Notes: generated by a model not told the origin, from the sequence alone. A stretch of 64,000 nucleotides of DNA from Myoxocephalus aenaeus (GCA_038501785.1 JBAMJR010000101.1:1-64000), one strand, 5' to 3'. Counted from the stretch's first letter, positions 24,681 to 38,158 are shown. Numbers and translations are program-made.

Positions 24681-26082
24681 CGGCTCGCGTCCGGAGGTTC
24701 CATTCAGTTACATTATGATGCGTTCAGGCTCTGTTCGGTAAAAAGAAAAAAGGAGTGGACGAAGGTCAATTACAACGGCATCATACTGTGTGCATCTATA
24801 TAATCTACTAAAATGTAGTTTTTGGTGATAAACTTGAATAGATCCAGTAGTTTGAAGGAGATTAAATAAATAGATATTAGAGGTGAACTATAACCTGTTT
24901 AACGTCTTAACACTAAGCAGCTAATAATAAATCATTAAAAATACTAATGACAAGATATTTTTTATTTAAAAAAAACAAAACAATCTATTAGTTCTTTATC
25001 ATTAAATATGTGAGTTTGTGGTAAAACTCAATAATCTGGAGCCCATGACTATGGGAACCGTGGGTTTTATGACCCCCTTTACAGCAGGTGTTTGAATAAG
25101 GGCTTTTAAATTACTGTAGATTATATTAGCGGTTCCCATTTCCATATCCACAGCTTCACTTATGTACTCACAATTTAATAACAGGTATTCATATTGATTC
25201 TGCTCTAAATGGACCAAATGATGCTTTTTATTATTTAAATATCACTTCACAATGGATTGAAACAATACAATGATACTATATAATAACAAAGCTGTATTGA
25301 TATTTAAAATATAAATCCCTCTCTCTTAACGTAGTTATTGTTGACCAGCTTCAGAATAATAGAGTTACACCACAGTGGTTGTGATCTCATATGTTGTGCA
25401 GACATTAGGGATTAACGAGGTTTGCTGCCGAGACATCGACATCAAAAAGGTTCGGTATGAAAGTTACAGCTCGGAGATAAATCAGCCTGCAGCTCGGGAA
25501 TACCTCTCCACCACTTCCTGTTGCTCTGCAGTGACCTACTTATGATTTGGAAGAAACGTTGCGGGTATTTCCACATCTTGAGCAAACATTTTAGCGGCGC
25601 TCGCCGGTCTCGGCTTGTGTCGAGTCCGTCGTGCGCACGCAGTAGGATGTCAACCCCCGAGCACCCGGGAGATCCTTTCAGCGGCAGTGGAGCCAGCGAG
25701 GCTGCTGGGAGTTCAGAAGCTGGTTCTCGTGCAGCGACACACACACACAAAGCTCTCACACCCCCCGAGTCTTCCTCTTTTCAGAGGAAGTTTAGATTGA
25801 TGTAGTAAAGACGGAACCCACAGGAGGAAGCGTTGCGTAACTTCACTAAACAAGGAAGCGGTGCTTCCCCGTTTCACTGGAAACTGAATGGAATGCGGTG
25901 CAGGGTGTGTCTGCACAAGAAGGTACAGCGCATTAAGACGAGTGTATTAAATATGAATAATGTGCACATGAGCGTAATTACCCCCTTTTGGTTACAGGGG
26001 CCAGAAAAGTTCTACAAAAGACGTTCATCAAATATGGATACGGTCTGCAGAATAGGAGTCGCCTCTTTTTTTTTTTTTTTTT

Positions 26083-26290
26083 TAAAGGAATAGCTCAACG
26101 CTTCGGGAAATACAGTTATTTTTAGGTTAGAGGATCCGACCCGTTCTGGTATCTGTACGCTTAATATGCCAGTTAGCTTAGCATAGTTTAGCTTAACGCA
26201 AAGACAGGAAACCTGGCAATAAAACACACTTGCACAAAACGGAAACAATAGCAACACCTTATGCTAAGCTAACTGTCAATAGCTACGCAT
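26083..26290 (+). mobile_element. Diverged copy of an abundant percomorph short element
   Basis: AAAGGAATAGCTCAACG, GGGAAATAC, TCTGTACGCTTAATATG, CAGTTAGCTTAGCATA and AAGACAGGAAAC occur in the order seen in a very common fish element that begins AAGGAATAGTTTGAC. GCTAAGCTAAC near the right end mirrors TTAGCTTAGC. No coding capacity. Confidence 0.6.
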
Positions 26291-27200
26291 TTACAGATTC
26301 CCCCAAAAGTACTTTCAAACAAGTGGGAAAAAAAAAACTGCATTGAACATAAATGTGCCACTACATAGAGAACAAAAGGGACCAAAAAGTGACATGAAAA
26401 TGCATAAAAGTAGGTTTGTGAAGGCACATCATCTATGGATCACACATTTTTTTAATGTTGTGATCAATGGAAATATATCACAACAAAGCAACATTGGCCT
26501 CCTGTTTTCATAAAATATACATTAAACACACCAGTGAGCTCCAAAGGGCAGCAGTCCATCTGAATATCAAAGTGTATTCTGATGGTGTTCTGAATTATTA
26601 ACAGTCTGCCCGCTGGAGGATTAGTGCATGTGCAAACTGCAATAGTTTATTTGAAGAACAAAACACTCTATTTCCATCTGGTTAGTAATTAATAAAACCA
26701 CAACTCTCGCTGTAGAACTAATCTCTCCTCTCCCTTTCAAAAGCTGCACTGTTGCATATGAATTGAGACGTGTTATTGACTTGGGGTTTGATCTGGCCTC
26801 TTCATGCTAAAACAGCACAAAACTAGTTCTCCCAAACGTAGCAGGGATTGGTTGATTTTTAACTCCCAATTATTGTGTCTGAACGTATGCAACTCCGTGG
26901 AGGGACTGTTATTCTTCCAGCTTTCAACTGTGGGGTTTTTCCTTTTTTTAATAAAGTTCATTCATTTGATTATTCATTTGCTTTTATCCTCATCCCTCAT
27001 CTCGCTTCCAGCTCACAGAGCTAATTAATTTTCTCCGCACTCCACAGATATTTCTATTATTCACTCCAGGCGTCCAATGTGTACGTTTCTCAGTGGCTGC
27101 ACACGTCGTTTGTGTTCAAATCCCCAACTCCCCCCTGTTGGTCCTAAATGATCCAAATGAGCATGTATGTTGATATTTATGAATGCGTGGTATAGACCTG

Positions 27201-27933
27201 ATTACCGTAAAATTCGGTTTAAAAGCTGCTACTATTTATTTATTTATTTATTTCACAACTTTGACTCATGCGGCTTAAATATCGGTGCGGCTAATTTGTG
27301 GATTTTTCCGATTCTAAATTTAGCAGCAGTTGCAGAGACACACGGTACAAAACAGGTATGATGGCAGGGGTCCTAACCCAGCGAGCTAGCGGGCGGGGAG
27401 CTAGCCTAGCTCTAGCTAGCGAGCGGGGAGCTAGCCTAGCTCTAGCTGGCGGGAGGGGAGCTAGCAGGCGGGGAGCTAGCAGGCAGGGAGCTAGCAGGCG
27501 GGGAGCTAGCCTAGCTCTAGCTAGCGAGCAGGGAGCTAGCCTAGCTCTAGCTAGCGAGCGGGGAGCTAGCCTAGCTCTAGCTAGCGAGCGGGGAGCTAGC
27601 CTAGCTCTAGCTAGCGAGCTGGGAGCTAGCGAGCGGGGAGCTAGCCTAGCTCTAGCTAGCGAGCGGGGAGCTAGCCTAGCTCTAGCTAGCGAGCGGGGAG
27701 CCACATATTCTTGTGGCTGCACTATTTGAGCTCAAGTAAACAACAGCGTTGTCAGCGCTAGCTGCAGCAGCTAGCTCCCCGACAACAACCGAAGGTAGCG
27801 GGACCAGCCCCGGCTCGGGCAGCGGGGCAGCAGCAGCAGCAGCAGCAGCAGCGGTTTGTTTATGATTAAATACAACTTTTGTATTTTTATTTAGTAGATG
27901 CGGCTTATAGGTGCGCCCACATTTTACGGTAAT
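27201..27933. mobile_element. TIR element, copy 1 (ACCGTAA family)
   Basis: A perfect 13-bp terminal inverted repeat, ATTACCGTAAAAT and ATTTTACGGTAAT, bounds it, with TA next to the CCGTAA core on both sides. The right half shares GCTAGCTCCCCGACAAC, CCGAAGGTAGCGGGACCA and GGCTCGGGCAG with copies at 37325 and 58543. It also has a (CAG)n run at about 27829-27852. A 30-bp minisatellite has expanded within it. Confidence 0.8.
27377..27705. repeat. 30-bp minisatellite inside TIR element copy 1
   Basis: The unit is built of GGGGAGCTAGC, CTAGCTCTAGC and TAGCGAGC, with about 11 full or shortened copies. The palindrome GCTAGC recurs two or three times per unit. Because 30 is a multiple of three, both strands show a 143-codon open frame (ASLALASERG repeats on one strand), which is not a gene. 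Confidence 0.95.
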
Positions 27934-27958
27934 ATGGTGTAAATAAAGGTGTTCCTAC

Positions 27959-28101
27959 CTCGTTGCCGTACATCATGAGGTGGTGGGTGGTGATCAGGGA
28001 TTTGAACACCACCACCCAGCTGGAGTTGGCCGTGCGCTCAAACAGCGTGTCGGCCAGCTGGGGGATGCTCACGTTCATCTCGTTGGTGCAGTGGATCAGA
28101 T
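27959..28101 (-). CDS. picalm: picalm coding exon 2 (ANTH domain)
   Basis: After a CCCAG acceptor the exon completes Tyr44 and reads LIHCTNEMNVSIPQLADTL through SSWVVVFKSLITTHHLMMYG to NE, then a GTAGGA donor. It encodes residues 44-91, helices 2-4 of the ANTH superhelix. Its 143 bp match the length of the mammalian exon. MYGNE, rather than the HGNE of SNAP91, supports the PICALM call. It is isolated by two introns of about 17-18 kb. Confidence 0.96.
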
Positions 28102-29425
28102 CTGGGAGGAACATAAAAATATATATATAACAAAATATAAAAGACGCACAGACAACAGCGATAAGACAAGATAGAAAATACAAGTAAAAAGGTTTGATAA
28201 GCCTGATCACGAAGTAAAAATGCTGACGAACGGGTCCGAGCTGCTGAACCTTTCCTCCTCGGCTGACTTGCCCTCTCGCTTTTCTTGTTCTTAAAAATGC
28301 GTCAGCTGAGGAAGGCCTTCGGAGTTCCTTAACTTCATAATGACCTCATTGCTAAATTCATTTGAAGAATTCAAGCTTCTGAAATGTGAATATATTCTGG
28401 TTTTCTTCGACGTCCATGATAATAAACTAAATAAAAAAAAAGGCATTTTGGACAGCGGATCGACTACGAACAACATTTTCATTGCTATTTAATATGGCTT
28501 ACATTTGACATTTACATCAATTATCAGACAAATTATCATAAAATGGACCCGAAAAGAAAGAAAGAAATGAATGAATGAATGAATGAATGTATATATATTT
28601 TAACTTCCATCAGTGCTTCCTGGCAACTACTACTCTGTATTCTTATTGGCTTAAAGATAATATCGCTTTATATTAAAGTATTAGTATGTAGTATTAGAGA
28701 CACAAAGCAGAAGCATGTGACTAAACGATGACCGGGTGATTTTTTTTTTCGGGGGTTTGAGAGAAGCTTTTACCAAATGCACCGACGTGAGAAAAATATA
28801 AATATATATAATATACATTTCCATGTTGAGAAAACCTCACATATACAGACGTTTGAGTCCCAAGATGTTATCTTAGCTTAGCTATCGGTACATTTTAATT
28901 TACTACGAGGCTCCGCCTCCTCGCTTTAGAGGAGATCGATCTGAACGGATTCTTGTTCAGCTCCTCCGGCGTATTAGAAAGATTCAACAGGTGACACACA
29001 ACAGGTGACACACAACGCTCTCACGCATCAATACGGACACACGCGGCTAGAATGGATCCTTCACACCACATCTCGGTGGTGGTTGTTGTTGTTGTTGTTG
29101 TTGTTGTTCCCCTCGGCGCTCTCCTCCCCTTCATTCCTTTACTTCCCCGCCCGTCTCTCCATCCTTTGTTCCTCACCGCGGGACCTCGTGAGCCGCCGGC
29201 TCGAGCACCTGGTAACTAAGGAAACGGGCCTCTCATCCGACTACTGGAAGGCGAGGGGAGCGTCCCGTCGGGGAGGCTTCTTCTTCATCATCATCATCAT
29301 CATCATCATGACCACAATCAAGGCGCGCGTGCACACAAAGCGCTCATTCAATAACAACAACGTCCCATCGGTGCTCTCAACCTGCCGGAGGCGTCGACTC
29401 CCTCGAGCGCTTGCTCACACACACA

Positions 29426-29478
<53 letters not shown>

Positions 29479-31649
29479 CTATGTATTCAATACAAATGAG
29501 TGTCATGTACAAGGTGCATTACAGCACAATGCATCTTTGAGCCGTATTTAGCGGCGTGAACGACAGAGTGGAAGGATTTCACGGCTTTATGGAAACAGCT
29601 GTATGAATGAATGAATGAATGAATTAATGATATAGATAAAATATGAACGCATCAGAATGTTGAAGGAGTCTTTTCAATAACCGCTCTGGACGTCATCCTC
29701 ACGAGAGACGCCCCAATGCCAATGTACTCACATCCATTCAAATATATATTTAGCTAGAGCGGTCCTTTTTTTTTTTTTTTTTTTTTTTACAAGATTGCAT
29801 TTGAACACATCACGATAGTGTTAGGTTAACATTTACAAAAGAATAGAGCTTGAACGCATCACGACGCAACTCCAATGAAAACCTCCGTTAACGTTGGCGC
29901 CGAGCGGGTCAGCTAACTAGCTAACGAGCTAACGAGCTAACTAGCCGTCCCCGCTGCCGACTTTAAAACACACATCTGTTGTCCACACTCTTTCGTAGTC
30001 ATCAGGGAACAAACGAGGTGTTTTACTAGTTCACGCGTGTGGAGGAGGACGGGTCCGAGAGGCGGCAGTTCGATTCCCCCGCGTTCCCTGGTTTTCAATT
30101 CATCCCTTACATTTTCTGCGGCTAACTCGGCCGTCCATCTCGCCTTCTTTTTTTAAAAACAGAGCTCATGTTTTTTTCATTAGGTCTAGAAGTGGAGAGA
30201 GAGAGAGAACTAAGAGGAGGACTGATTAGGTCTGTAGGGACGTACGTGTGTGTGTGTGTGTGTGTGATAATGTAAAGAGGGTACATGTGCCGACTTAAAT
30301 CAGGCAGAGTGGAAAGCATTAGATGCCACTGATCCCAGACCAGGGTGAGGCGACGAAGGCAAACGTATGGCACAGACAACAAAAAAAAGAGGGTGGGTGG
30401 AGAGAGAGAAAACCACGGGACGAGTACGACTAGAGGGAAAGAAGAGGAGAAAAGATAACGAGACATGAGAGACATGAGCGTCTCTTCATCGGGTCAATTT
30501 GCAGGAATCCACACACGGCTCGACAAGCGTCCTCGTCTCGCTTCGTCGCTCTCGACGCGGAACGCAGCAGAAACCCGTCTGAGGAAGTGTGCGTTTGTTC
30601 TTCCTCTCAAGCAAAACCCCCGACACAATATTCTGACCACAGATGAGGAGAAAACACACGAGAGTCAGTCAGTCGTCAGTCGCACGAAGAGATGCTTAAA
30701 AGCTGCGGCTGAAGCTGGATTTTAATTGGTCCTCACTGAGGAAACGGTGGAGCTGTGTGGTTGTTAGGAGTCTAGTTTACGAGAAATGCTCCCAAAAAGA
30801 ACAATTACAACGTTACACATCATCTACTTTCTCATTTTTCTAAATGTTTTAAAAGCTCATAAATTGTGGATTATGATTCCCACGTTTCATACGTTCTTAT
30901 ATACAGTTTGTTTATGGTGTGAATAAATCACATAATTGTGATGCGATTGGACTTTAAAAAGAGAATAGATGAAACTATTTTAGGTGATTCTCTTATTTCA
31001 GCGCCTCTCAAGCTCACTGATTATAAGGTTTTTTTTCCCCCCCCCCCATCTCATTTTGTTTAATCCGTAATCAAATACAAATGTAAAAGCGCTTCCAGTT
31101 TGTATGCCAAGGGGTTAATTAATTAAAAAAAAAATAATAGAATATTGAGAGCAGAGCGATTTATTGATCGATTACGAGAAAGAAAACACCGACCATCCCC
31201 CTTGATTTAGCTTCTCAAACGTAATGCATGTCTATGTCACACACACACACACACACACACGTGGGTTTTGGGACTGACTACAAAGCTCTTTGCGCTATAT
31301 CCTGACATATTATAGACAGTTATTGATTGATTAATTAATCTAGAAACTTAGTAATTAAATGCTCTTCCTTTCTTCTGTCGGCCTTCTGTCTCTGACAGAC
31401 ACTCAAGTTTGTCCTCATCTGTTAATCTTAGTCGATTGTTGCCGCCTGGTACAAGAAATTAGCATCGTGACAACACACACACACACACACTTGTGGGAGG
31501 AATGGCTGCTGAGTAAATGTGATCTCATTCCCAACAGGGACCTTCTCTGTTCCTCTCTGATCTGAGGTCCATTGTTGTCGGTCATCTGTTGACCTCTGCG
31601 ATCTTTCCTGGTACTGAGGGAACCAGTGTGAGAGCTCAGGGATCTCGTG

Positions 31650-31695
<46 letters not shown>

Positions 31696-31794
31696 ACTTC
31701 GATGCAATAAACCGGGAGAAATCGATCACTATTGTGTATGTCGGCATCAAACTGCCCGTTTGTGTGTGAGAGAGAAAGCAGGTGGTCAGATCAA

Positions 31795-31826
<32 letters not shown>

Positions 31827-34054
31827 TGCAGATCACATCTGTCAGCTGGCTACCTGCCGGCTACCTGCCCTCCTCTCGTCTCTCCCTCCACCTTTAAATC
31901 CCTCGCGTCCACACAAACGCACGTCTTTCATCTCCCCTCCCGACTCCATTTCCATTTCCTCGTCCGGCTGGTGGGAAGATAGAACTAATTAACCCCGAAC
32001 AAAACCCTATTTTCCCTTTCTGATTGTCACTTCAAAACCTCTCCCTTCTCTTTTGCTTCGTACATTTCCGCCACATGGGACCAACCGCCGTGCTAGGAGA
32101 TGACAAAAGATGCCGAAAAGGACTAAAGAATCCATAGAAATCTGGACAAATTCAAAAACGTGAGTTTTTACAGCAGTCCTCTCTCAAATCTAAACCACAG
32201 ACGTCATGAGAAATGTCACGTCTTTAAATATTCATTCTGCAGACAATCAAAAGGTATTCTACAGTTGGATTAGGGGCGATCATGATGAATTAACCGCCGT
32301 AAATTAAAACAAAATCAATCAGAATTGCTGATTATCTGTTGTTTAAATATGTTTTAATAATAAAAGAGCTGCACCATGTTTGAAACTAATTGGATTACAA
32401 TGTAAAAAGCACATCCATTGTTTGAAAGAAGCGTCTACAGAGAAACGCTTGTTCTTTTTTTTTTCCATTTGAAATGTTTTTATTCATTAATTGATTTTTT
32501 TCCTTTCATTAACAAGAGCAACACCTGATTAAATTCAAACCTTAAATAACCATTGCCACCAGTCCCGCATTGGGAAAAGCTGTTAGCACAACAAATAATA
32601 TTATTTATTTTTAAGCAGATGACTAATGCAGATGACTTATTAGCAAACAGTTGCCACGCAGCAGCATCAGCGCTCACTTGGAGTCGTGTTTCTCTCAGAT
32701 GTGCGTCTGATATTCGCTCTCTCGACATCTGAGGAGATTATCTGTCTCTGGAGCTGCTAACCGCTCCGCTAAACTCACCAGCTAGTCACAAAAGGTATTT
32801 AGAGCTTAGTCACCATAGGAAGCTGCCTGCTGCAGCGCAAAACAAAACAAAAAAAATACTATAACTACCGCCTTTCTGCTGTTCCGCCAACCAGTCATGT
32901 TGCATGTCTGAACACAATGTCATCATTTAACCCTTATTATTCCTCACAATCTGCATATTCATTCACAAAGCATTCGCAGCTACGCCTACGACAATGAATG
33001 CGCTGTAATACGTAGATATACCCACTAATTAATGTCCTCATGTAATCATGAACCAGGAAGTGTAACGGCCGCAAAAACCCACGTAGGTCGGGCGGGTCAA
33101 ACAAAAACCCAGTAGAGAGTATTTTCGTGGCCCGAAACCCTAACTCGGTTGTTTCCTGTAAAAGATGGAAGTTTATTTTGAAAAGATTTTCCCTAGGAAA
33201 ACGAGATATCGTATGACATGTGATGCACGCCAAAATAAATCCCCTCTAAAAAACATAATGCCAAAGAAAGCCTAGAAACCGGCCTGGCGTTGACGTTCCT
33301 TTTTTAAAAGCTGGCCTCAGTAAAAAAGTATAAACCCCGACGTTGCGGTGGACTTCACATTTAGTCTCAACAGCAGGATTTGGAAAGTGGGATCTGGACC
33401 ATTCCACAAGCCTCCTGGGGGGGGGGGGATAAAAGTGGATTAACCCGTGTGCCCAGACCTGCGATCAGCGTCTCAATCCTATCTCGGCATCTTTTTTTAA
33501 AACCAGAGTCTGGGCCTGACGGGACATCAGTGCTTTGCTTTGTGTTCCAGCCCCTCCAGAGACCACCGAAGGGAGTTCAGGCTCACATAGCTGGAATTCC
33601 TAAAGAGACGGCTCTGTACTGGAGGACATAATCAGGTCAAATCTCAAAGACTTTACGCGTTTAAAAGGAGACGTTTCTTTATGGGAAGGGAAGACAGTGT
33701 GTTGACACAGTTCTGTCAACACACTTTGAAGGGACACTGCCGATGCAATCGCTGAACTTGTGGCCTTCCTACCGTCCTACGCAGCCCGTTGCTGTCTCCA
33801 TTGCACAACCGCATTGCCCAAAAGAAACGGTGATTTCACCACCAAAGGCCGTGCAGAATATCACTGCGATGAGGCTCAGACGAGCTCATGGCACGCAGTC
33901 ATCAAACCGGGGAAATGAATACCATATCTGGAGATGTAAAAACATCGGACTGGTCATATTTCTGCCTTATTCTTTGTTTTACAAAAGGATACTTTTACAA
34001 TTGGCTGAATTTTAATATTTGTGGACAGCCTATGCAGACTGGGAACGCCTGTTA

Positions 34055-35517
34055 GCTATAGGCCCTGTTGGCTATAGGCCCTGTGGCCCCGATGGCCATA
34101 TGGCCCCGTTGGCTATAGGCCCCGTTGGCCCCGATGGCCATATGGCCCCGTTGGCTATAGGCCCCGTTGGCTATAGGCCCCGTTGGCCCCGATGGCCATA
34201 TGGCCCCGTTGGCTATAGGCCCCGTTGGCCCCGATGGCCATATGGCCCCGTTGGCTATAGGCCCCGTTGGCCCCGATGGCCATATGGCCCCGTGGCCCCG
34301 TTGGCTATAGGCCCAGTTGGCCCCGTTGGCTATAGGCCCAGTTGGCTATAGGCCCCGTTGGCCCCGTTGGCCCCGATGGCCATATGGCCCCGTTGGCTAT
34401 AGGCCCCGTTGGCCCCGTTGGCTATAGGCTCCGTTGGCCCCGATGGCCATATGGCCCCGTTGGCCCCGATGGCCCTAGGCCCCGTTGGCCATATGGCCCC
34501 GTTGGCCATATGGCCCCGTTGGCCCCGTTGGCCATATGGCCCCGTTGGCCATATGGCCCCGTTGGCCCCGTTGGCCCCGTTGGCCATATGGCCCCGTTGG
34601 CCCCGTTGGCCCCGTTGGCCATATGGCCCCGTTGGCCCCGTTGGCCCCGTTGGCCCCGTTGGCCATATGGCCCCGTTGGCCCCGTTGGCCATATGGCCCC
34701 GTTGGCCCCGTTGGCCATATGGCCCCGTTGGCCATATGGCCCCGTTGGCCCCGTTGGCCATAGGCCCGTTGGCCCCGTTGGCCATATGGCCCCGTTGGCC
34801 CCGTTGGCCATAGGCCCGTTGGCCCCGTTGGCCATATGGCCCCGTTGGCCCCGTTGGCTATAGGCCCCGTTGGCTATAGGCCCCGTTGGCTATAGGCCCC
34901 GTTGGCTATAGGCCCCGTTGGCCCCGTTGGCCATAGGCCCCGTTGGCCCCGTTGGCCATATGGCCCCGTTGGCCCCGTTGGCCATATGGCCCCGTTGGCC
35001 CCGTTGGCCCCGTTGGCCATATGGCCCCGTTGGCCCCGTTGGCCATATGGCCCCGTTGGCCATATGGCCCCGTTGGCCATATGGCCCCGTTGGCCCCGTT
35101 GGCCATATGGCCCCGTTGGCCCCGTTGGCCCCGTTGGCCATATGGCCCCGTTGGCCATATGGCCCCGTTGGCCATATGGCCCCGTTGGCCATAGGCCCCG
35201 TTGGCCCCGTTGGCCCCGTTGGCCCCGTTGGCTATAGGCCCCGTTGGCTATAGGCCCCGTTGGCTATAGGCCCCGTTGGCCATATGGCCCCGTTGGCCCC
35301 GTTGGCCATATGGCCCCGTTGGCCCCAGGTCCCGTTGGCCCCGTTGGCCATAGGTCCCGTTGGCCCCGTTGGCCATATGGCCCCGTTGGCCCCGTTGGCC
35401 CCGTTGGCCCCGTTGGCTATAGGCCCCGTTGGCTATAGGCCCCGTTGGCTATAGGCCCCGTTGGCTATAGGCCCCGTTGGCCCCGTTGGCTATAGGCCCC
35501 GTTGGCTATAGGCCCCA
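34055..35517. repeat. Modular satellite of 7-, 8- and 9-bp words
   Basis: The array is written with three words: GGCCCCGTT (or GGCCCCGAT), GGCCATAT and GGCTATA. The left third repeats a 33-bp order of these. The middle loses GGCTATA and has 17- and 26-bp orders; the right end regains GGCTATA. GGCCATATGGCC is a perfect palindrome. Open frames with repeated GPVGP or ANGAIWPTG on both strands come from this repeat and are not genes. Confidence 0.96.
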
Positions 35518-36558
35518 CAACGCTACAGCTTAAGTCAGGAAATATGAGGTCATATGTTTGGTATATTGCCACAGAAAAGATTTCATCTGATTGACTTTTT
35601 TTCGTTATATTGCTAAACTTTCCCAGAGCTAAAGATCTCTGCACGACGTCCGACTCCGGGTGGACGCTTGCCAACGAGAGGGCTCGAATGTTGGGGGGAG
35701 GACGGCCACCCTGCCCGTCCGACCCCTCCGCGGGGAATCGAGATCACGGAGGTTTAATAACGCTGCCGCTCGGCGAGGCGACTGACCTTCGCTCAGAGCC
35801 CGAGTATCAAGAGGAGCCAGCAGACACCACACAGATGAAAAGCCAGACGCGGGAGTGCAGCCTCAATCTGTTAAAGATTAACGCCCCGCAGTATCAGCAC
35901 CTCGTCTGGCGTGTAGCAGTAATCTCCTTCTCTGCGCCGTCTGTTTCCGTGTTCGGGGGCCGCAGACCGGGTTCGCCTCCAAAGAGGATTCCCCCCCCCC
36001 CTCCCTCTTTCTTCCCCTCTCAAATCCTTCTGATCGGAGGTGGAGAGAGCCGTGAAGAATTGTAAGCCTGCTGAATTTGAAAAGGCATCTTTTCCCTTTT
36101 CTTTCATGGCTTCTACAATCACACTAAGTCCTGAATAACGGTGCAAGTAAAAAGGAGTTATGAATAAGAGAATTCTTGTTTTGTAGTCGGGGGGGGAAAC
36201 AAAGCTTTTCCTCCACGACGCAGAGCGTCTCTGATCATCGCACCTTTCTGCCAATATGTTCAAAGACTCAACAAAACTGACAGTCTCAGGGCAGCCGCAC
36301 AGATCAACGAGCCCAAAAAAAAAAAAAAAGATGATTATTTCATTCTCATGCAGTCGTTTGATATCAGAAACCAAAATATGTCAACGACGACTGAGAGATT
36401 GGGTTTTCAGCCGTGGTAAAAAGACACAATAAGTGATCGGGGAGAGGCAGCAACGACTAAATGTCACCAGGAGTTGGTCGGCTAATGGACTCGAGCTTTA
36501 ATTCTGCCCTTGAGGTCTCAAATAAGAGTGGTTCTCATAGTCTCACACACACACACAC

Positions 36559-36624
<66 letters not shown>

Positions 36625-36973
36625 GGAGAGATTTGAGGACAGACGAACTCTCTCGTCTCCGTCTGCCATGTTTTCATGGAGGGGGATTCGGGAAAATCTT
36701 GTCAAATGAATGAATCGGATGGAAATCTCTGCGTGTACATCTCTGCACAAATGTCTCGGGGGAACGTCTATCGGTTTCTGTCGGAGGAAATAAATAAATA
36801 AATTTAAAAGGAGGAGGAGGAGAGTGACGCAGACGGAGACAGGCAGACTGACGTACGGGCTCACAGGTAGACGACGGGAATAAAAACCAAGCAGTGAACG
36901 CAGCCAGAGGCTCCTGAGAGAACACGGCTAAAAATAACCAGACGTCAGAATGGGAACAGGAGTACTGAATGTT

Positions 36974-37007
<34 letters not shown>

Positions 37008-37134
37008 GCCGAGTATACCAGTACTCAATGAAAAATGAGCATGTAGTGTTCATTTTAAATTTAGTTCATTCTTCCTGACCTCTGACAAGCAGATGGCGAA
37101 GTATGCAGGCCATTGGCGCCAAGTAGTCGTATAA

Positions 37135-37182
<48 letters not shown>

Positions 37183-37324
37183 ACATACAATCGAGCAAAA
37201 AAACTAAATGTAACTCACAAAGCCATCTCCCCGCGTAGCAGCGACCGAGTGGCGGCGATGTAGCTGGTAGCTTCGTTAGCTTTTTAGCCATTTTTCTCTG
37301 TCGACCAATTAAAATAAACGCATG

Positions 37325-37616
37325 TACCGTAAACGTCGGGTTACGCGCCGCTACTACCTTCGGTCAGTGTCCCCGTTAGCTCCCCGCTGTAGCCAGCCGG
37401 GGCTCCTGCTAGCGCTCCGTTACTTCCCCCGCTAACTTCCGCTAGCTCCCCGAAAACCACCGAAAGGTAGCGGGACCAGGCTCGACACCCGACTTGGGCA
37501 GAGGGGACGCGGGCAGTAGTAGCAGCAGCGCTAGCTAGCGCTACTAGCTGCTAGCTTGCTACAGCGGGGACACTGACCGGCCGTAGGAGCGGCTTGTAAC
37601 CCCGACTTTTACGGTA
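37325..37616. mobile_element. TIR element, copy 2 (ACCGTAA family)
   Basis: It begins TACCGTAAACGTCGGGTTAC and ends with TTGTAACCCCGACTTTTACG followed by GTA. A second inverted pair lies just inside it (GGTCAGTGTCCCCG and CGGGGACACTGACC). The centre has GCTAGCTCCCCG, CGAAAGGTAGCGGGACCA and several GCTAGC words. It is non-autonomous and can fold into one long hairpin. Confidence 0.85.
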
Positions 37617-37978
37617 ATTAAGGATTTCTCAGGAGGAATGATTTAAAGACGACTTATCGCCGATAATGTAATTATTCAAATCAACCTTTACTGAAGTGGT
37701 TACGGTGAACGTGGAAGCAAATAATTGCACAAATCCACACCTCCGTCAGCATTCATTCAAGCTTACCGAGCGCGAACAGGAGAGACTGAAACAATGAGCC
37801 AAAAAGATGTGTGGGGGAAAACCTGATCGTTATCTGGGATTTTATTCTACAAATATTGGGATGTGGGGCAATAATGCGACTTGATTATATTTCATGAAGG
37901 GGAACCGGCTAAAGAACGCGAACGACATTTGGGCTTTTTCTAGCGGCGCCATGCGAGATAGGAGCAAAGCGGGACAAC

Positions 37979-38158
37979 ATGGCTTCTCCTCCTGAGCGCG
38001 CTTCAGCTTCAGCTTCAGCTGTGCCGCGGCGTTTGTTCCATCGATCGCTCCTCGGGCGCAGCGGTAAGTGTTACATATTCACCGGCTGTGTAGCGCGATC
38101 GCAGTTGATCCCGTACACGCTCGGAGACGCTGAAGCGCTCTCACGGGAGGCGCTGTAA
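37979..38158 (+). other. Short open frame with good start context and a perfect splice donor
   Basis: ATG with A at -3 and G at +4 opens a 59-codon frame (MASPPERASASASAVPRR and on). It contains GCG followed by GTAAGTGTT at 38064, a perfect 5' splice site in phase 1. It lies antisense within picalm intron 1. I recognise no family and found no matching downstream exon, so it may be chance. Confidence 0.2.

Larger units (their letters stand above)
10763..27958 (-). other. picalm intron 2 (17.2 kb)
   Basis: Besides the repeats listed separately, it contains (TA)n at 12952-13005, (GT)n at 13556-13592, (CTTT)n near 15799-15825, (GT)n at 18439-18490 and 18948-18986, (GA)n at 19538-19612, (CA)n at 19974-20006, 20156-20205 and 20365-20399, (GT)n at 20677-20727 and (CA)n at 22879-22917. 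Stretches 10763-11630, 12480-14120, 14800-16130, 17800-18080, 23000-24280 and 24700-26080 look unique. I could not recognise an exon in them. Confidence 0.75.

Noticed and set aside
27090..27130. tRNA-like B box (GTTCAAATCCCC)
   Set aside because: No acceptor or anticodon stem can be paired around it.
27291..27729. Two 143-codon frames on opposite strands
   Set aside because: The 30-bp minisatellite (a multiple of three) creates both. They are bounded by TIR element sequence.
30055..30090. Second tRNA-like B box (GTTCGATTCCCC)
   Set aside because: No matching A box at the right distance and no cloverleaf.
34019..35454. Open frames with GPVGP or NGAIWPTG repeats
   Set aside because: They come from the three-word satellite and are open on both strands in several frames.
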